Assembly: GCA_028291055.1 (NCBI GenBank)
Contig: JAQGIP010000136.1
Coordinates: 1-64,000 of the forward strand
DNA: 64,000 nucleotides
DNA from: Caulobacter sp.
Lineage (GTDB): Bacteria > Pseudomonadota > Alphaproteobacteria > Caulobacterales > Caulobacteraceae
Direction of reading: 5' to 3'
Shown here: positions 24,985 through 33,667 of the stretch, piece after piece
Layout of the letters: each line of letters starts with the position of its first letter
How positions within the stretch are numbered: position 1 is the stretch's first letter
Made by a program: the position numbers and the translations under genes
Notes under the pieces: generated by a model
What the model was told of the DNA's origin: nothing
What the model saw: only the letters and a program-made list of their open reading frames with translations
Database searches by the model: none

Positions 24985-25009
24985 AGATAGTTCGTGCCAC
25001 GAACTATCT
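24985..25009. promoter_or_regulatory. Perfect 25-bp palindrome, probable MarR operator
   Basis: Arms AGATAGTTCGTG (24985-24996) and CACGAACTATCT (24998-25009) around a single central base. It lies between the MarR stop and the nitronate monooxygenase start. Size and symmetry suit a MarR dimer, so the neighbouring MarR protein is the likely ligand. Confidence 0.75.
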
Positions 25010-25036
25010 GCCCGCCCTTGAGGCGGGTCAACCCTG

Positions 25037-25495
25037 CTAGTCCCTGCGGCGCCGATCGATGTGGTAGGCTAGGTGGGTCAGCCCCTTGAGAATTTCGTCG
25101 CTCTCCTCGGAGGGCAGCAGACCAGCCAGCACGCGTGCGAGCTCGCGTTCGAAGGTGGCATGTTTGGCGATGCCCTCCGGGGTGAGCCGAAGAAGGACGC
25201 TACGCCCATCTTCTGCGTCTGGCTGGCGGGCGATCAAGCCGCGGCGCTCCATCTCACCGATAAGGGCCGAAGCCGTGGATCGGCCGATGGCCGAGTCAAG
25301 AGCCAGATCCCCTGCCCGCATGGGGCCGCGTCGCTTGAGGTAAAGCAGGAATCGGTACTGGGGAATTGTCATATCCGCGTCCCGCGCCGCCCGCTCTAGT
25401 TCCCGATGCACCATCAAGACGGTTCGCGCCGCCAGGATCAGTCGCCGGTCGAGCTCATCTGCCTCTTCGGCGACGTCAGATACGTTTGATGTCAT
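25037..25495 (-). CDS. MarR-family transcriptional regulator
   Basis: About 152 residues from ATG at 25495; an in-frame extension to 25603 gives 188 residues but lacks similarity. The winged helix covers about residues 40-110 (MTIPQYRFLLYLKRRGPMRAG, IGRSTASALIGEMERRGLIARQ, DGRSVLLRLTPEG). It probably represses the adjacent flavoprotein gene by binding the 25-bp palindrome and releases on binding an aromatic or phenolic ligand. The ligand is unknown. Confidence 0.85.
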   Translation of the reverse strand: MTSNVSDVAEEADELDRRLILAARTVLMVHRELERAARDADMTIPQYRFLLYLKRRGPMRAGDLALDSAIGRSTASALIGEMERRGLIARQPDAEDGRSVLLRLTPEGIAKHATFERELARVLAGLLPSEESDEILKGLTHLAYHIDRRRRD

Positions 25496-25700
25496 GCGGC
25501 GTCTTATCGCGTCAGCAACCGCATAGGCCAAGAGGCAAGCGGCTGAGCAGGCCTCGGCCGCCGTCCACGCCTCATCCAACATCAAGCCACGAACGGACGC
25601 CACTCACCCCGAAGAGCAGCCCTGAGTCACCGACCAGGTGATCTAGGGGCGGGCTTTAGAAGGCTCCCAGCTCGAAGTCCGCAGCGGCGCGACAGAGATA

Positions 25701-25748
25701 TTGACAGGACAGACACGCAGACAGATAGGTGTATTACGCCTTATAATT
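25701..25748 (+). promoter_or_regulatory. Island promoter motif, copy A
   Basis: TTGACAG (25701-25707), 21 nt, GTGTAT (25729-25734), TAC, GCCTTATAATT (25738-25748). It shares these blocks with copies B and C. It lies about 100 bp before the small membrane protein gene. TTGACA resembles a -35 box, and ATAGGT, 18 nt on, could be the -10. Confidence 0.7.
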
Positions 25749-25849
25749 TGGAGATGGCGTTCGCCCGCGCCTACGCTCGCTCAGGGTCTGATCTGAGCGG
25801 CCGTCAGGATCGACGGATACGCCTCAGCTCGTCTTCAGAGGAGACCCCA

Positions 25850-26080
25850 TTGAACTGGAACAAATTGGCTCGGCAGGTCCACCGCTGGATGTCCATCGCC
25901 TTTACGGCAGCCGTCATCGTCAACATCGTCAACGTCGTCGTCACCCGACAGAGGGAACCTGTTCTCTGGATGGGGCTCTTGGCGGCAGTCCCGTTCGTCT
26001 TGCTCGTGCTCACTGGCCTGTACCTGTTCGTGCTGCCGTATGTCGCCAAGGCGCGCAGCGGGCGACGCGCCCGCGGATGA
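25850..26080 (+). CDS. Small two-helix membrane protein
   Basis: A 76-residue protein starting with TTG at 25850 after AGAGGAG. It begins NWNKLARQVHRWMSIAFTAAV and has two hydrophobic helices (about residues 13-30 and 40-62). I recognise the general type of short conserved membrane protein found in Caulobacter and sphingomonads but know no function. The longer frame from 25748 begins inside the promoter motif and is unlikely. It is the first gene after motif copy A. Confidence 0.6.
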   Translation: MNWNKLARQVHRWMSIAFTAAVIVNIVNVVVTRQREPVLWMGLLAAVPFVLLVLTGLYLFVLPYVAKARSGRRARG

Positions 26081-26133
26081 GGTCGCCGACGGTCATGGAT
26101 CGTCCATTTGGAAACCCCGGCCCGCGGGGCATG

Positions 26134-27753
26134 TCAGTGGCCTCCCGAGCCGTCGGAGAGCGGCGGTGGTCCCTTGGCGGGCTTGCCCAACAGGCCCAGC
26201 ACCGCCGCGACGGCGCAGCCGGCGGCAAGCCAGAAGAAGGCGTCGCCGAAGGCCATGGTCAGGGCCTTTAGGTGCAGGTAGCTGGAAAAGGCCTTCATGG
26301 CCGCGCCCTGGGGATCGATCGAGCCGCTCATCGCGTGGCCGAGGCCGGCCATCATGGCCTGGGCTTGGGGGTTGGCGATGCTGATCGAGGAGGTCAGGTC
26401 ACCGTAGTGCACGGCCTGCATGGTGGTGAGGATGGTGGCGGTGGCCGCAAGGCCCACGGCGCCGCCCACGTTGCGGGTCAGGTTCACCAGGGCCGAGGCG
26501 TCCTTCATCAGGCGGGACGGGATGGTGGAGACGGTCAGGGTCTGGGAGGCGATCATGGCGATCATCACGCCCACGCCGCGCACCGCCTGCATCACGGCGA
26601 ACTGGTTGAAGCCCCAGTTCTCGGTCACCCTTATGCCCAGGCCGGTGCCGACCGCGCCCAGGCCGAAGCCGAGGAACATGAGAATGCGTGGGTCCACGCG
26701 GCGCACGAGCTGTCCGGCGACGAGGCCAGTGAGGAACATGGTCAGGCCTGAGATCAGCATGGTGGTTCCCACGGCGGCGGCCGTGAAATGGCGCACCTGG
26801 GCCAGGAAGAGGGGTAGCACGAAGGTGCCGCCGAACAGGGCCAGGCCCGCGACAAAGGTCATGACGATGCCCAGGGAGAAGTTGCGATCGGCGAAGGGGG
26901 CTAGGTTGATGATCGGCTGCCGATAGGTCAGCTGTCGCCAAATGAAGGCCGCGCCCGTGATCACCGCCGTGACCGTCAGCCACAAGATGCCGTCATCCTG
27001 GAACCAGCCGTTCTTGGCCCCCTCCTCCAGCACATACTGCATGAACAGGAGCGCAATGGTCATGCTGATCAGGCCCACCCAATCGACGCCCTTGGCCAGG
27101 CTGGGGTCGCCCTTGTCGAAGTCGCCCCAGCGCCAGACCAGGATCATGGCGACGATGCCGGGTGGCACGTTGACGAAGAATAGCCAGCGCCAGCCGGCCA
27201 GCTCAGTCAGGTGGCCGCCCAGGGTCGGACCGAAGGTGGGAGCCATGGTTACGATCAGGCCGATGATGACATTGGCGGTGATGCGCTTGTCGGGCGGAAA
27301 GGCGGTGAAGGCGGTGGCGAACACCGCCGGGATCATTGCCCCGGCCGCCAGGCCCTGCAGGGCACGGGTGAAGATCATCATCTCGATGGACGATGAGAGT
27401 CCTGTGGCCACACTGGTGACGATAAAGGCGGCGCAGCAGGTCACGAAGGTGTTCCGCGTGCCCCACAGGCGGGTCATGTAGGCGGTCATCGGCATGATGA
27501 CGACCTCGGCCAGCAGATAGGCGGTCTGCACCCAGCTCATCTCGTCGGCGCTGGCGCCAATGCTCGCCTGGATCTGCGACAGCGAGGCGGCGACGATCTG
27601 GATGTCGAGGATGGCCATGAACTGGCCGATGACCATTCCGCCAAAGCCAAGGAACAGCCTGCCCCAGTCCATCACCGGCGCGCCGGGCGGCGCCGACTTG
27701 CCGAGCGACGGGAAGGAGGCATTGATTGCGGCGTCGGTCACGGCCGGCTCCAT
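26134..27753 (-). CDS. EmrB/QacA-type MFS drug exporter (DHA2 family)
   Basis: A 539-residue inner-membrane transporter with about 14 hydrophobic helices. Family motifs are LDIQIVAASLSQIQASIG in helix 1, MTAYMTRLWGTRNTF for the motif-A loop and RALQGLAAGAMIPAVFATAF for helix 4. It would export hydrophobic compounds by proton antiport, normally with an EmrA adaptor and an outer-membrane channel. Only the last part of an emrA gene remains, 16 bp upstream, so the tripartite system is broken unless an adaptor is supplied elsewhere. Confidence 0.88.
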   Translation of the reverse strand: MEPAVTDAAINASFPSLGKSAPPGAPVMDWGRLFLGFGGMVIGQFMAILDIQIVAASLSQIQASIGASADEMSWVQTAYLLAEVVIMPMTAYMTRLWGTRNTFVTCCAAFIVTSVATGLSSSIEMMIFTRALQGLAAGAMIPAVFATAFTAFPPDKRITANVIIGLIVTMAPTFGPTLGGHLTELAGWRWLFFVNVPPGIVAMILVWRWGDFDKGDPSLAKGVDWVGLISMTIALLFMQYVLEEGAKNGWFQDDGILWLTVTAVITGAAFIWRQLTYRQPIINLAPFADRNFSLGIVMTFVAGLALFGGTFVLPLFLAQVRHFTAAAVGTTMLISGLTMFLTGLVAGQLVRRVDPRILMFLGFGLGAVGTGLGIRVTENWGFNQFAVMQAVRGVGVMIAMIASQTLTVSTIPSRLMKDASALVNLTRNVGGAVGLAATATILTTMQAVHYGDLTSSISIANPQAQAMMAGLGHAMSGSIDPQGAAMKAFSSYLHLKALTMAFGDAFFWLAAGCAVAAVLGLLGKPAKGPPPLSDGSGGH

Positions 27754-27769
27754 GGGCTAGGCCTAGCGC

Positions 27770-27949
27770 CTAATTTTCCTGGGCCCGGCAGCCGAGCTGG
27801 GGGCCGACCACCCCCGATTCCGCGAACGACGGGCCGGTGCGGCCGGTGACGTCCACCGTCAGCTCGACCAACAGGCCAGGGCGCAGGCCCGCGCCGGTGG
27901 GGGAGCGGTCGACGACAATGCGCACGGGCAACCGGCGTAGCATCGACAT
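27770..27949 (-). pseudogene. C-terminal relic of an EmrA/HlyD-type adaptor gene
   Basis: A 59-residue frame with LPVRIVVDRSPTGAG and GLRPGLLVELTVDVTG, the final beta-barrel strand region of EmrA-like membrane fusion proteins. The N-terminal 300 or so residues are missing: the frame begins right after the stop of the ThDP decarboxylase gene. It sits 16 bp before emrB, the normal operon position. This marks a recombination junction inside an emrAB operon. Confidence 0.75.
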
Positions 27950-29491
27950 CTAGATCGCCGCCTCGATGAACTTCGGGCCAGACTCGTTCATGGCGCGGGC
28001 GAAGGCCGCGTCGAACTCCTCGGCTGTGGCGCAACGCACCGCCGGTACGCCTAGGCTCTTGGCGAGGGATACCCAGTCGATCCTCGGATCTCCAAGATCC
28101 AGCAGCTTGGATGCCGAGGGACCGGGATTGCCAGCGCCGGTGCGCCCCATCTCGATATTGAGGATGCGGTAGCTGTGGTTGGCGAACACCACCACGGTTA
28201 CGTCCAGGTTCTCACGCGCCATCGTCCAGAGGCTCTGGACGGTGTACATGGCCGCGCCGTCGCCGTTCAGGGAGACGATCTTGCTGGCCGGAGCGGCCAC
28301 GCCGGCCCCGATGGCGAGCGGCATGCCGACGCCGATGGCGCCGCCGGTGAGGGCCAGCACATCGTGTGGCCGGGCGGTGGCGCAGGCCGCGGCCACCCCG
28401 CCGCCGGACGTCACCGAGTCATCACAAATCACCGCGCCTTCCAGAAGGTGGCGAGCGATGGAGATGCCGGCCGATTGCGGGGTGAGCGGCCCGGTCGGCG
28501 AGGCCTCGGCGATCGTCAGCGGCTGGACCGGACCCGTGGCCGGGGCGCCGAGCGCATCGCCCAGGGCGGTCAGCGCCGCCACCGAGTCCTCCTGGCGCGT
28601 GCAGAGCGTCAGGGTCTCGCAACCCTCGGGCGCCAGGACGCTGGGCCGATCCGGATAGGCGAAGAAGGCGACCGGCACGACGGTGCCGACATAGATCATC
28701 AGGTCGACGCCCGCGAGATCGGCCAGGGCCGCCTCGGCGAAATACGGCATGGCCCCGGGTCGGAAGACGCCAGCGCCGCGCGGCTGGCGGGCGATGAAGG
28801 TGTCGGTGAGCACGCGATAACCCGCCGCGGCGAGGCGGCTGGCCTGGACCAAGGCCGCGGCGTTGGTCGCCTGACTGCCCAGCAGTAGCACCGGCTTGGC
28901 AGCCGCTCTCAGCGCCTTCGCCATGGCCTCGACGGTCTCGCCCGACGGCGCGTGGCGGACCGGCACGGGAGCTTTGACCGGCTCGCTGTCCGCCTCAAGC
29001 CAGGCGGCGTCAGCCGGCAGGATCAGGCTGACCGGACCGCCGGGTGGACCATAGCTGGCGGTGATCGCCTCGGCGGTGATCGCCGCCACGGTCTCGGGGC
29101 TATCGGCCGACCTCACCCACAGCGAGTTGGGGCCGACGATGGTCGGGATATCGGAGTTGAGCGGCGCGTCGTACTGGCGGTGATAGGTGGCGTGGTCGCC
29201 GATCACGTTGACGATCGGAGTGAAGGCGCGGCGCGCATTGTGCAGGTTGGCCAGCCCGTTGCCATAGCCAGGGCCCAGGTGCAGCAGGGTGCAGGCGGGC
29301 TTGCCCGCCATCCGGCCATATCCATCCGCCGCCCCCGTCGCCACACCTTCGAACAGGCACAGAACCGGACGCATGGCCAGCTGACGGTCGAGCGCGCTGA
29401 CGAACTGCATCTCGCTGGTGCCGGGATTGGCGAAGCAGGCGGTGACCTCGTTGGCCACCAGGGTCTCGATCAGGGCGTCGGCGCCGTTCAT
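27950..29491 (-). CDS. ThDP-dependent enzyme, benzoylformate decarboxylase/acetolactate synthase-like
   Basis: A 513-residue protein with the three ThDP-enzyme domains. The activating glutamate lies in LCLFEGVATGAADGYGRM near residue 48. The ThDP-Mg motif is NGDGAAMYTVQSLWTMARENLDV followed by FANHSY near residues 410-440. The length and pattern resemble MdlC-type 2-keto acid decarboxylases more than true acetolactate synthase. In an island with an acyl-CoA ligase, a flavin hydroxylase and an amidohydrolase it may decarboxylate an aromatic or branched 2-oxo acid. Confidence 0.8.
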   Translation of the reverse strand: MNGADALIETLVANEVTACFANPGTSEMQFVSALDRQLAMRPVLCLFEGVATGAADGYGRMAGKPACTLLHLGPGYGNGLANLHNARRAFTPIVNVIGDHATYHRQYDAPLNSDIPTIVGPNSLWVRSADSPETVAAITAEAITASYGPPGGPVSLILPADAAWLEADSEPVKAPVPVRHAPSGETVEAMAKALRAAAKPVLLLGSQATNAAALVQASRLAAAGYRVLTDTFIARQPRGAGVFRPGAMPYFAEAALADLAGVDLMIYVGTVVPVAFFAYPDRPSVLAPEGCETLTLCTRQEDSVAALTALGDALGAPATGPVQPLTIAEASPTGPLTPQSAGISIARHLLEGAVICDDSVTSGGGVAAACATARPHDVLALTGGAIGVGMPLAIGAGVAAPASKIVSLNGDGAAMYTVQSLWTMARENLDVTVVVFANHSYRILNIEMGRTGAGNPGPSASKLLDLGDPRIDWVSLAKSLGVPAVRCATAEEFDAAFARAMNESGPKFIEAAI

Positions 29492-29539
29492 TCAAACACC
29501 AGCATTCACTTTGCGTTCAATTTTCGCCCCGTGACGGAC

Positions 29540-29566
29540 GGAGAATTATATGCAAATTACACATGA
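29540..29566 (-). promoter_or_regulatory. Weak island promoter motif, copy E
   Basis: On the minus strand, ATGTGTAATTTGC then ATATAATT. It resembles the GTGTAT-N3-GCC-TTATAATT core of copies A-C with one base fewer and no TTGACA. It lies about 50 bp upstream of the ThDP enzyme gene, pointing at it. Confidence 0.35.
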
Positions 29567-29681
29567 ATTTAATTCCGTCGAGGGGCTATGAAGCTAGGAG
29601 CGCTACTTTGACGTCGCCCCGCGGTCGGCGGGGCCGAGCTTTGCAGCACGCTCCAGGGAATACGCCAGAGGAGGAACCTGA

Positions 29682-30077
29682 ATGACCAAGACCAACATCC
29701 GCGACCTGCGCAACATGAGCCTGGCGGACGCCGCAAGAGCCTTCGGACTGACCGCCCGGGCCATCCGCTTCTACAATGAGCGAGGTCTGATCGAAAGCAC
29801 GCGGGATCGGACGAATGCCCGCGTCTTCGACGCCATGGCTCGCCAGCGACTCTCGTGGATATCGAAGCTCCGCCAGGCAAAAATTTCGCTATCGGATATT
29901 GGCGATGTTCTATCCGCCGAAGACCAAGGCGGAGATGTACGAACGTGCGCCTTGATGAAGCTCGAGTCGCGACGTCGCGCGCTTGAGACGGAGTTGCAGC
30001 GGGTAGGCGACCTGATCACGAACCTTTCCGAGGCGGAGAACCGCGCCCCTCAACGTATCGGCGCTGTAGGGCGATAG
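29682..30077 (+). CDS. MerR-family transcriptional regulator
   Basis: A 131-residue protein. The MerR helix-turn-helix covers residues 12-75 (MSLADAARAFGLTARAIRFYNERGLI, ARQRLSWISKLRQAKISLSDI), with a coiled dimerisation helix after residue 85. A single cysteine (RTCALM) and no metal-site pattern argue against a metal sensor; an organic ligand is more likely. AGGAGG precedes the ATG. It is divergent from the ThDP enzyme and upstream of the ligase, so it may control both. Confidence 0.82.
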   Translation: MTKTNIRDLRNMSLADAARAFGLTARAIRFYNERGLIESTRDRTNARVFDAMARQRLSWISKLRQAKISLSDIGDVLSAEDQGGDVRTCALMKLESRRRALETELQRVGDLITNLSEAENRAPQRIGAVGR

Positions 30078-30161
30078 CGCCCCCGACAGGCGTCTGACGA
30101 AGACAATCGCGCTGCGCCAGCGGTCCGTTGTCGGTCACAACCCCAACCCAACGGACTGACA

Positions 30162-31700
30162 ATGCATCCCTGCCGCTACGCCCAGACCCATCCCGACCGC
30201 GCCGCCTACATCATGGCAGGCAGTGGGGAGACAGTGACCTACCGGCAGCTCGACGAGCGCTCGAACCAGGGGGCGCACCTTTTCCGATCGCTGGGGTTGG
30301 AGGTTGGGGACGTGATCGCCCTGTTCATGGATAACAGTCCGCGGTATTTCGAGATCGCTTGGGCGGCGCAGCGGGCCGGGCTCTACTACACCTGCATCTC
30401 GTCCAAACTGATCGCCAGCGAGGTCGAGTACATCGTCAAGGACAGCGAGGCGAAGCTGTTCATCACCTCGTCCTCCATGGGAGCCATAGCCGACGAGACT
30501 CCCGCGCTGATCCCAGGCTTGAAGCACTACATGGTCGGTGGCGCGCGTGGCCCCTATGAGGCGTTCGAACCGGCGCGCGACCGCCAGCCGACGACGCCAA
30601 TCCCAGACCAGATCGCCGGCTCGGATATGCTTTATTCGTCGGGCACCACCGGCCGACCCAAGGGTGTGAAACCGGCCCTGACCGGTTTGGCCATCGACGC
30701 GCCCAATTCCCTGCTGATGATGACCCAGAGTCTGTTCGGCTTGACCAACGACTGCACCTACATCTCACCGGCCCCGCTCTATCACGCCGCCCCGCTGCGC
30801 TGGTGCATGAGCGTCCACAAGTTGGGCGGCACCGTCATCGTGATGGAGAAATTCGATCCCGAGACCCTGTTAGCTCTGATCGAAGAGTACAGGGTGGACT
30901 GCGGCCAGTTCGTCCCGACCCACTTTGTGCGGCTGCTCAAGCTGCCGGAAGAGGTGCGGTCGAAGTACGACGTCACGTCCATCAAGTCGGCGGTCCACGC
31001 CGCCGCCCCCTGTCCGGCGCCGGTCAAGGAACAGATGATCGCCTGGTGGGGCCCGGTTATCCACGAGTACTACGCCGGCACCGAGGGTAACGGCCTTTGC
31101 TATATCAGCTCGGACGACTGGCTGACTCACAAGGGCTCGGTCGGCAAGGCGGTGGTGGGCGAACTACGCATTTGCGACGAGGAGGGGAACGCCCTGCCGT
31201 CACGTAGCGAGGGTCAAATCTATTTCGAGAACGGTCCGCCCATCAACTACCACCACGACCCAGTAAAGACGGCCGAGAGCACCAACCAGCACGGCTGGAC
31301 GACACTCGGTGATGTGGGCTGGGTCGACGAGGAGGGCTACCTCTACCTCACCGACCGCAAGAGCTTCATGATCATCTCCGGCGGGGTGAACATCTATCCG
31401 CAGGAGATCGAAAACCTGCTGATCACCCACCCCAAGGTCGCCGACGTCGGCGTAATCGGCGCGCCGGACGAGGAGATGGGTGAGAAGGTCGTGGCAGTGA
31501 TCCAGCCGGCCGACTGGGCTGAGGCTGGCGACGACCTGCGGGCCGAGTTGTTGGCCTACGCCAAGGCCAACCTCAGCCACGTAAAGGCCCCCCGCGCGAT
31601 CGACTTCATGCAAGAGCTGCCCCGCCACCCCACCGGCAAGCTCTACAAGCGCCTGATCCGTGACGCCTACTGGGGCAAGGAAGGCTCCTTGATCGCTTGA
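30162..31700 (+). CDS. Acyl-CoA synthetase (AMP-forming)
   Basis: A 512-residue ANL-superfamily ligase. The P-loop motif is YSSGTTGRPKGV near residue 163, the adenine-binding segment HEYYAGTEGNG near residue 300, the aspartate block GWTTLGDVGWVDEEGYLYLTDRKS near residue 380 and the catalytic lysine in HPTGKLYKRLIRD near the C-terminus. It would activate a carboxylic acid of unknown identity to its CoA ester. It follows the MerR gene by 84 bp and probably serves an aromatic or alicyclic catabolic route. Confidence 0.9.
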   Translation: MHPCRYAQTHPDRAAYIMAGSGETVTYRQLDERSNQGAHLFRSLGLEVGDVIALFMDNSPRYFEIAWAAQRAGLYYTCISSKLIASEVEYIVKDSEAKLFITSSSMGAIADETPALIPGLKHYMVGGARGPYEAFEPARDRQPTTPIPDQIAGSDMLYSSGTTGRPKGVKPALTGLAIDAPNSLLMMTQSLFGLTNDCTYISPAPLYHAAPLRWCMSVHKLGGTVIVMEKFDPETLLALIEEYRVDCGQFVPTHFVRLLKLPEEVRSKYDVTSIKSAVHAAAPCPAPVKEQMIAWWGPVIHEYYAGTEGNGLCYISSDDWLTHKGSVGKAVVGELRICDEEGNALPSRSEGQIYFENGPPINYHHDPVKTAESTNQHGWTTLGDVGWVDEEGYLYLTDRKSFMIISGGVNIYPQEIENLLITHPKVADVGVIGAPDEEMGEKVVAVIQPADWAEAGDDLRAELLAYAKANLSHVKAPRAIDFMQELPRHPTGKLYKRLIRDAYWGKEGSLIA

Positions 31701-32299
31701 GCCACAGGAAGCTGATGACGGCCGTCCACGCGACATGGAGCCCGGGCAAAATTCAGCAAATGACCGGGCTCTCTCGACGACTGGTCGATGCGATCACAGG
31801 AGGCTGCCGCCTACGATATTGACAGCCCAGAATGCAATATATTATGTGTATGATGCCTTATAATTAGCATGACGCCGTCAATATTCGTGAAGATCGAAGC
31901 CCCAGGGCGAGCCGACTCGGCGTTTTTGATAGCCACCATGAAATGCATTCCTGCCGGACGCTGATCCCTTTGACGATCGCAGTCCGAACAGCCGCTTGGG
32001 AGGGTCCGTAAGACTTTACCTGGGCGGCGTCCAATTACGCGGATGGGAGAACCTAGTCGTGCCGAACTCGTATGGGCCGGTGGCAGAGCGCCTGCCGAGC
32101 CTCGTGCCCAATCGCTCCTGTATGACCAACCAGCGGTGGATCGCTTCCTCGGACACCCGCAAACACACGCCGGACCGCGTGTGGCAAGTCGAGACCGCGA
32201 GGGTGGTTCGGTGATGACGCGCCTCCGCAGTTCGGTGTCGCGCTCGTCACCTGGTCAGATCCGCACGATGCGAAATGAAGGGATCAGAGGAAGCGCGCC
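31701..32299. other. Spacer with promoter copy B and a possible transposase relic
   Basis: No intact gene is visible. It contains island promoter motif copy B at 31819-31865. On the minus strand around 32100-32180 a frame reads LRVSEEAIHRWLVIQERLGT, similar to the helix-turn-helix of IS30-type transposases (RVSHEAIYRxLYVQ). The relic call is tentative. The SBF-like gene starts at the right edge. Confidence 0.45.
31819..31865 (+). promoter_or_regulatory. Island promoter motif, copy B
   Basis: TTGACAG (31819-31825), 20 nt, GTGTAT (31846-31851), GAT, GCCTTATAATT (31855-31865). A -10-like TTATGT lies 17 nt after TTGACA. It points towards the SBF-like transporter gene 435 bp downstream; the gene originally behind it may have been lost. 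Confidence 0.75.
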
Positions 32300-33268
32300 A
32301 TGATCGCAAGGCTGCGAAATAGCATCGACCCCTACATTCTAGCGATGGCCGCAACGGTGGCGCTCGCCGTGCTATTGCCCGCGCGAGGGGGGGCAGTGGA
32401 GATCGCCGACGTTGCGGCCAAGGCTGCAATCGCATTCCTGTTTTTTCTTTACGGTATGCGGCTCTCGCCGCGCGCAGCCTGGCGGGGGCTCGGCCAGTGG
32501 CGCCTCCACGCGGCGGTGTTGTTCACCACGTTTGCGCTGTTTCCGCTATTGGGGCTAGCCGCGCGAACCCTTGCCCCCGGCCTGCTGCCCCCTTCGCTCT
32601 GGGCGGGGCTGATCTTCCTGTGCGTCCTGCCCTCCACCGTGCAATCTTCGATCGCCTTCACGTCGATTGCCCGTGGGAATGTCGCGGCGGCCCTCTGCTC
32701 CGCCTCGGCCTCCAACATCATCGGCATCTTCCTCACGCCGCTCCTGACCGGCCTGATGCTCCACACCCAAGGTGCGGCCTTTTCCTTTGACGCCCTGCGC
32801 GACATCGCCCTGCAGCTACTCGCACCCTTCATCCTGGGCCAAGTGCTACGTCCGGTAGTTGGTGACTGGGTGCAGGCGCAGCGCAAGGTTCTCGGGTTCG
32901 CCGACCGAGGCTCTATCCTGTTGGTCATCTACGTGGCCTTCTCCCACGGGATGCGAACCGGCATCTGGACGCAGCTCGCGCTCGGAGACCTCGCATTGCT
33001 ATTCGTGATCTCCGCCGCACTGCTCGCGCTTGTACTGGTCATCACAACCCAAATCAGCCGTCGGTTTCTGCGCCTGGGGATCGAGGATGAGATCGTTCTC
33101 GTCTTCTGCGGCTCGAAGAAGTCCCTTGCGAGCGGCCTCCCGATGGCGAGCGTGCTTTTCTCTGCCGGCCAGGTCGGGCTGATCGTGCTGCCGCTGATGC
33201 TGTTTCACCAACTGCAGCTCATAGTTTGCGCGGCGCTAGCGCGACGCTACGCAAGCCGGGCTGGGTAG
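32300..33268 (+). CDS. SBF-like (bile acid:sodium symporter family) transporter
   Basis: A 322-residue membrane protein with about ten hydrophobic helices, of the SBF-like/YfeH group. Typical segments are AFLFFLYGMRLSPRAAWRGL, CVLPSTVQSSIAFTSIARGNVAAALCSASASN and FCGSKKSLASGLPMASVLF, the last two carrying the conserved polar crossover positions. Members move organic anions with sodium. In this island it may import the compound handled by the neighbouring ligase and hydroxylase; that is inference. Confidence 0.82.
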   Translation: MIARLRNSIDPYILAMAATVALAVLLPARGGAVEIADVAAKAAIAFLFFLYGMRLSPRAAWRGLGQWRLHAAVLFTTFALFPLLGLAARTLAPGLLPPSLWAGLIFLCVLPSTVQSSIAFTSIARGNVAAALCSASASNIIGIFLTPLLTGLMLHTQGAAFSFDALRDIALQLLAPFILGQVLRPVVGDWVQAQRKVLGFADRGSILLVIYVAFSHGMRTGIWTQLALGDLALLFVISAALLALVLVITTQISRRFLRLGIEDEIVLVFCGSKKSLASGLPMASVLFSAGQVGLIVLPLMLFHQLQLIVCAALARRYASRAG

Positions 33269-33395
33269 ATACCGGTCGCCCATCCTCGATACACGCCAGC
33301 CGCTCGTCGCCGCCCAGGCGTGCTGAGCTTCCCGGCGACCTTTCTGACCCTGATGAGCGCGCGGGGCAGGCCCGACGGGCCGCCCGCCCATGACG

Positions 33396-33440
33396 TTGAC
33401 AGCCAAGACTGACGAGATATATGTGTATTGTGCCTTATAA
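33396..33440 (+). promoter_or_regulatory. Island promoter motif, copy C
   Basis: TTGACAG (33396-33402), 20 nt, GTGTAT (33423-33428), TGT, GCCTTATAA (33432-33440). A -10-like ATATGT lies 17 nt after TTGACA. It sits 26 bp before a truncated hydrolase frame and upstream of the FAD monooxygenase. Confidence 0.75.
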
Positions 33441-33466
33441 ATAAACGGGAGGCAACGAAGGCGCGG

Positions 33467-33619
33467 ATGGGTATCGCTTTCGCCCCCGGCGAGATGCCAG
33501 AACTTTTCGACGTCTACCAACTCGATAACGGCGGCAAGAAAGCCGCCGCACTCATGCTGCACGGCGGTGGATGGCGGGTCCCGGCCCAACGATTAGACCG
33601 AGCTGGGTCCGAGGAGTGA
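33467..33619 (+). pseudogene. N-terminal relic of an alpha/beta hydrolase
   Basis: A 50-residue frame with ATG at 33467. It reads through VYQLDNGGKKAAALMLHGGGWR, which resembles the start of hormone-sensitive-lipase-type hydrolases up to the HGGGWR oxyanion motif. Similarity stops there and the frame ends 30 residues short of any catalytic residue. It directly follows promoter copy C, so it was probably the original first gene of that unit, cut by insertion of the monooxygenase segment. Confidence 0.6.
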
Positions 33620-33667
33620 GGATTTTCGAATGAGCCGGCTTCGCTTGGCCGGAGGATGCATCAAAGG

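Noticed and set aside
31996-32214. A 72-codon frame upstream of the SBF-like gene
   Set aside because: No similarity and weak start context; it overlaps a possible transposase relic on the other strand.
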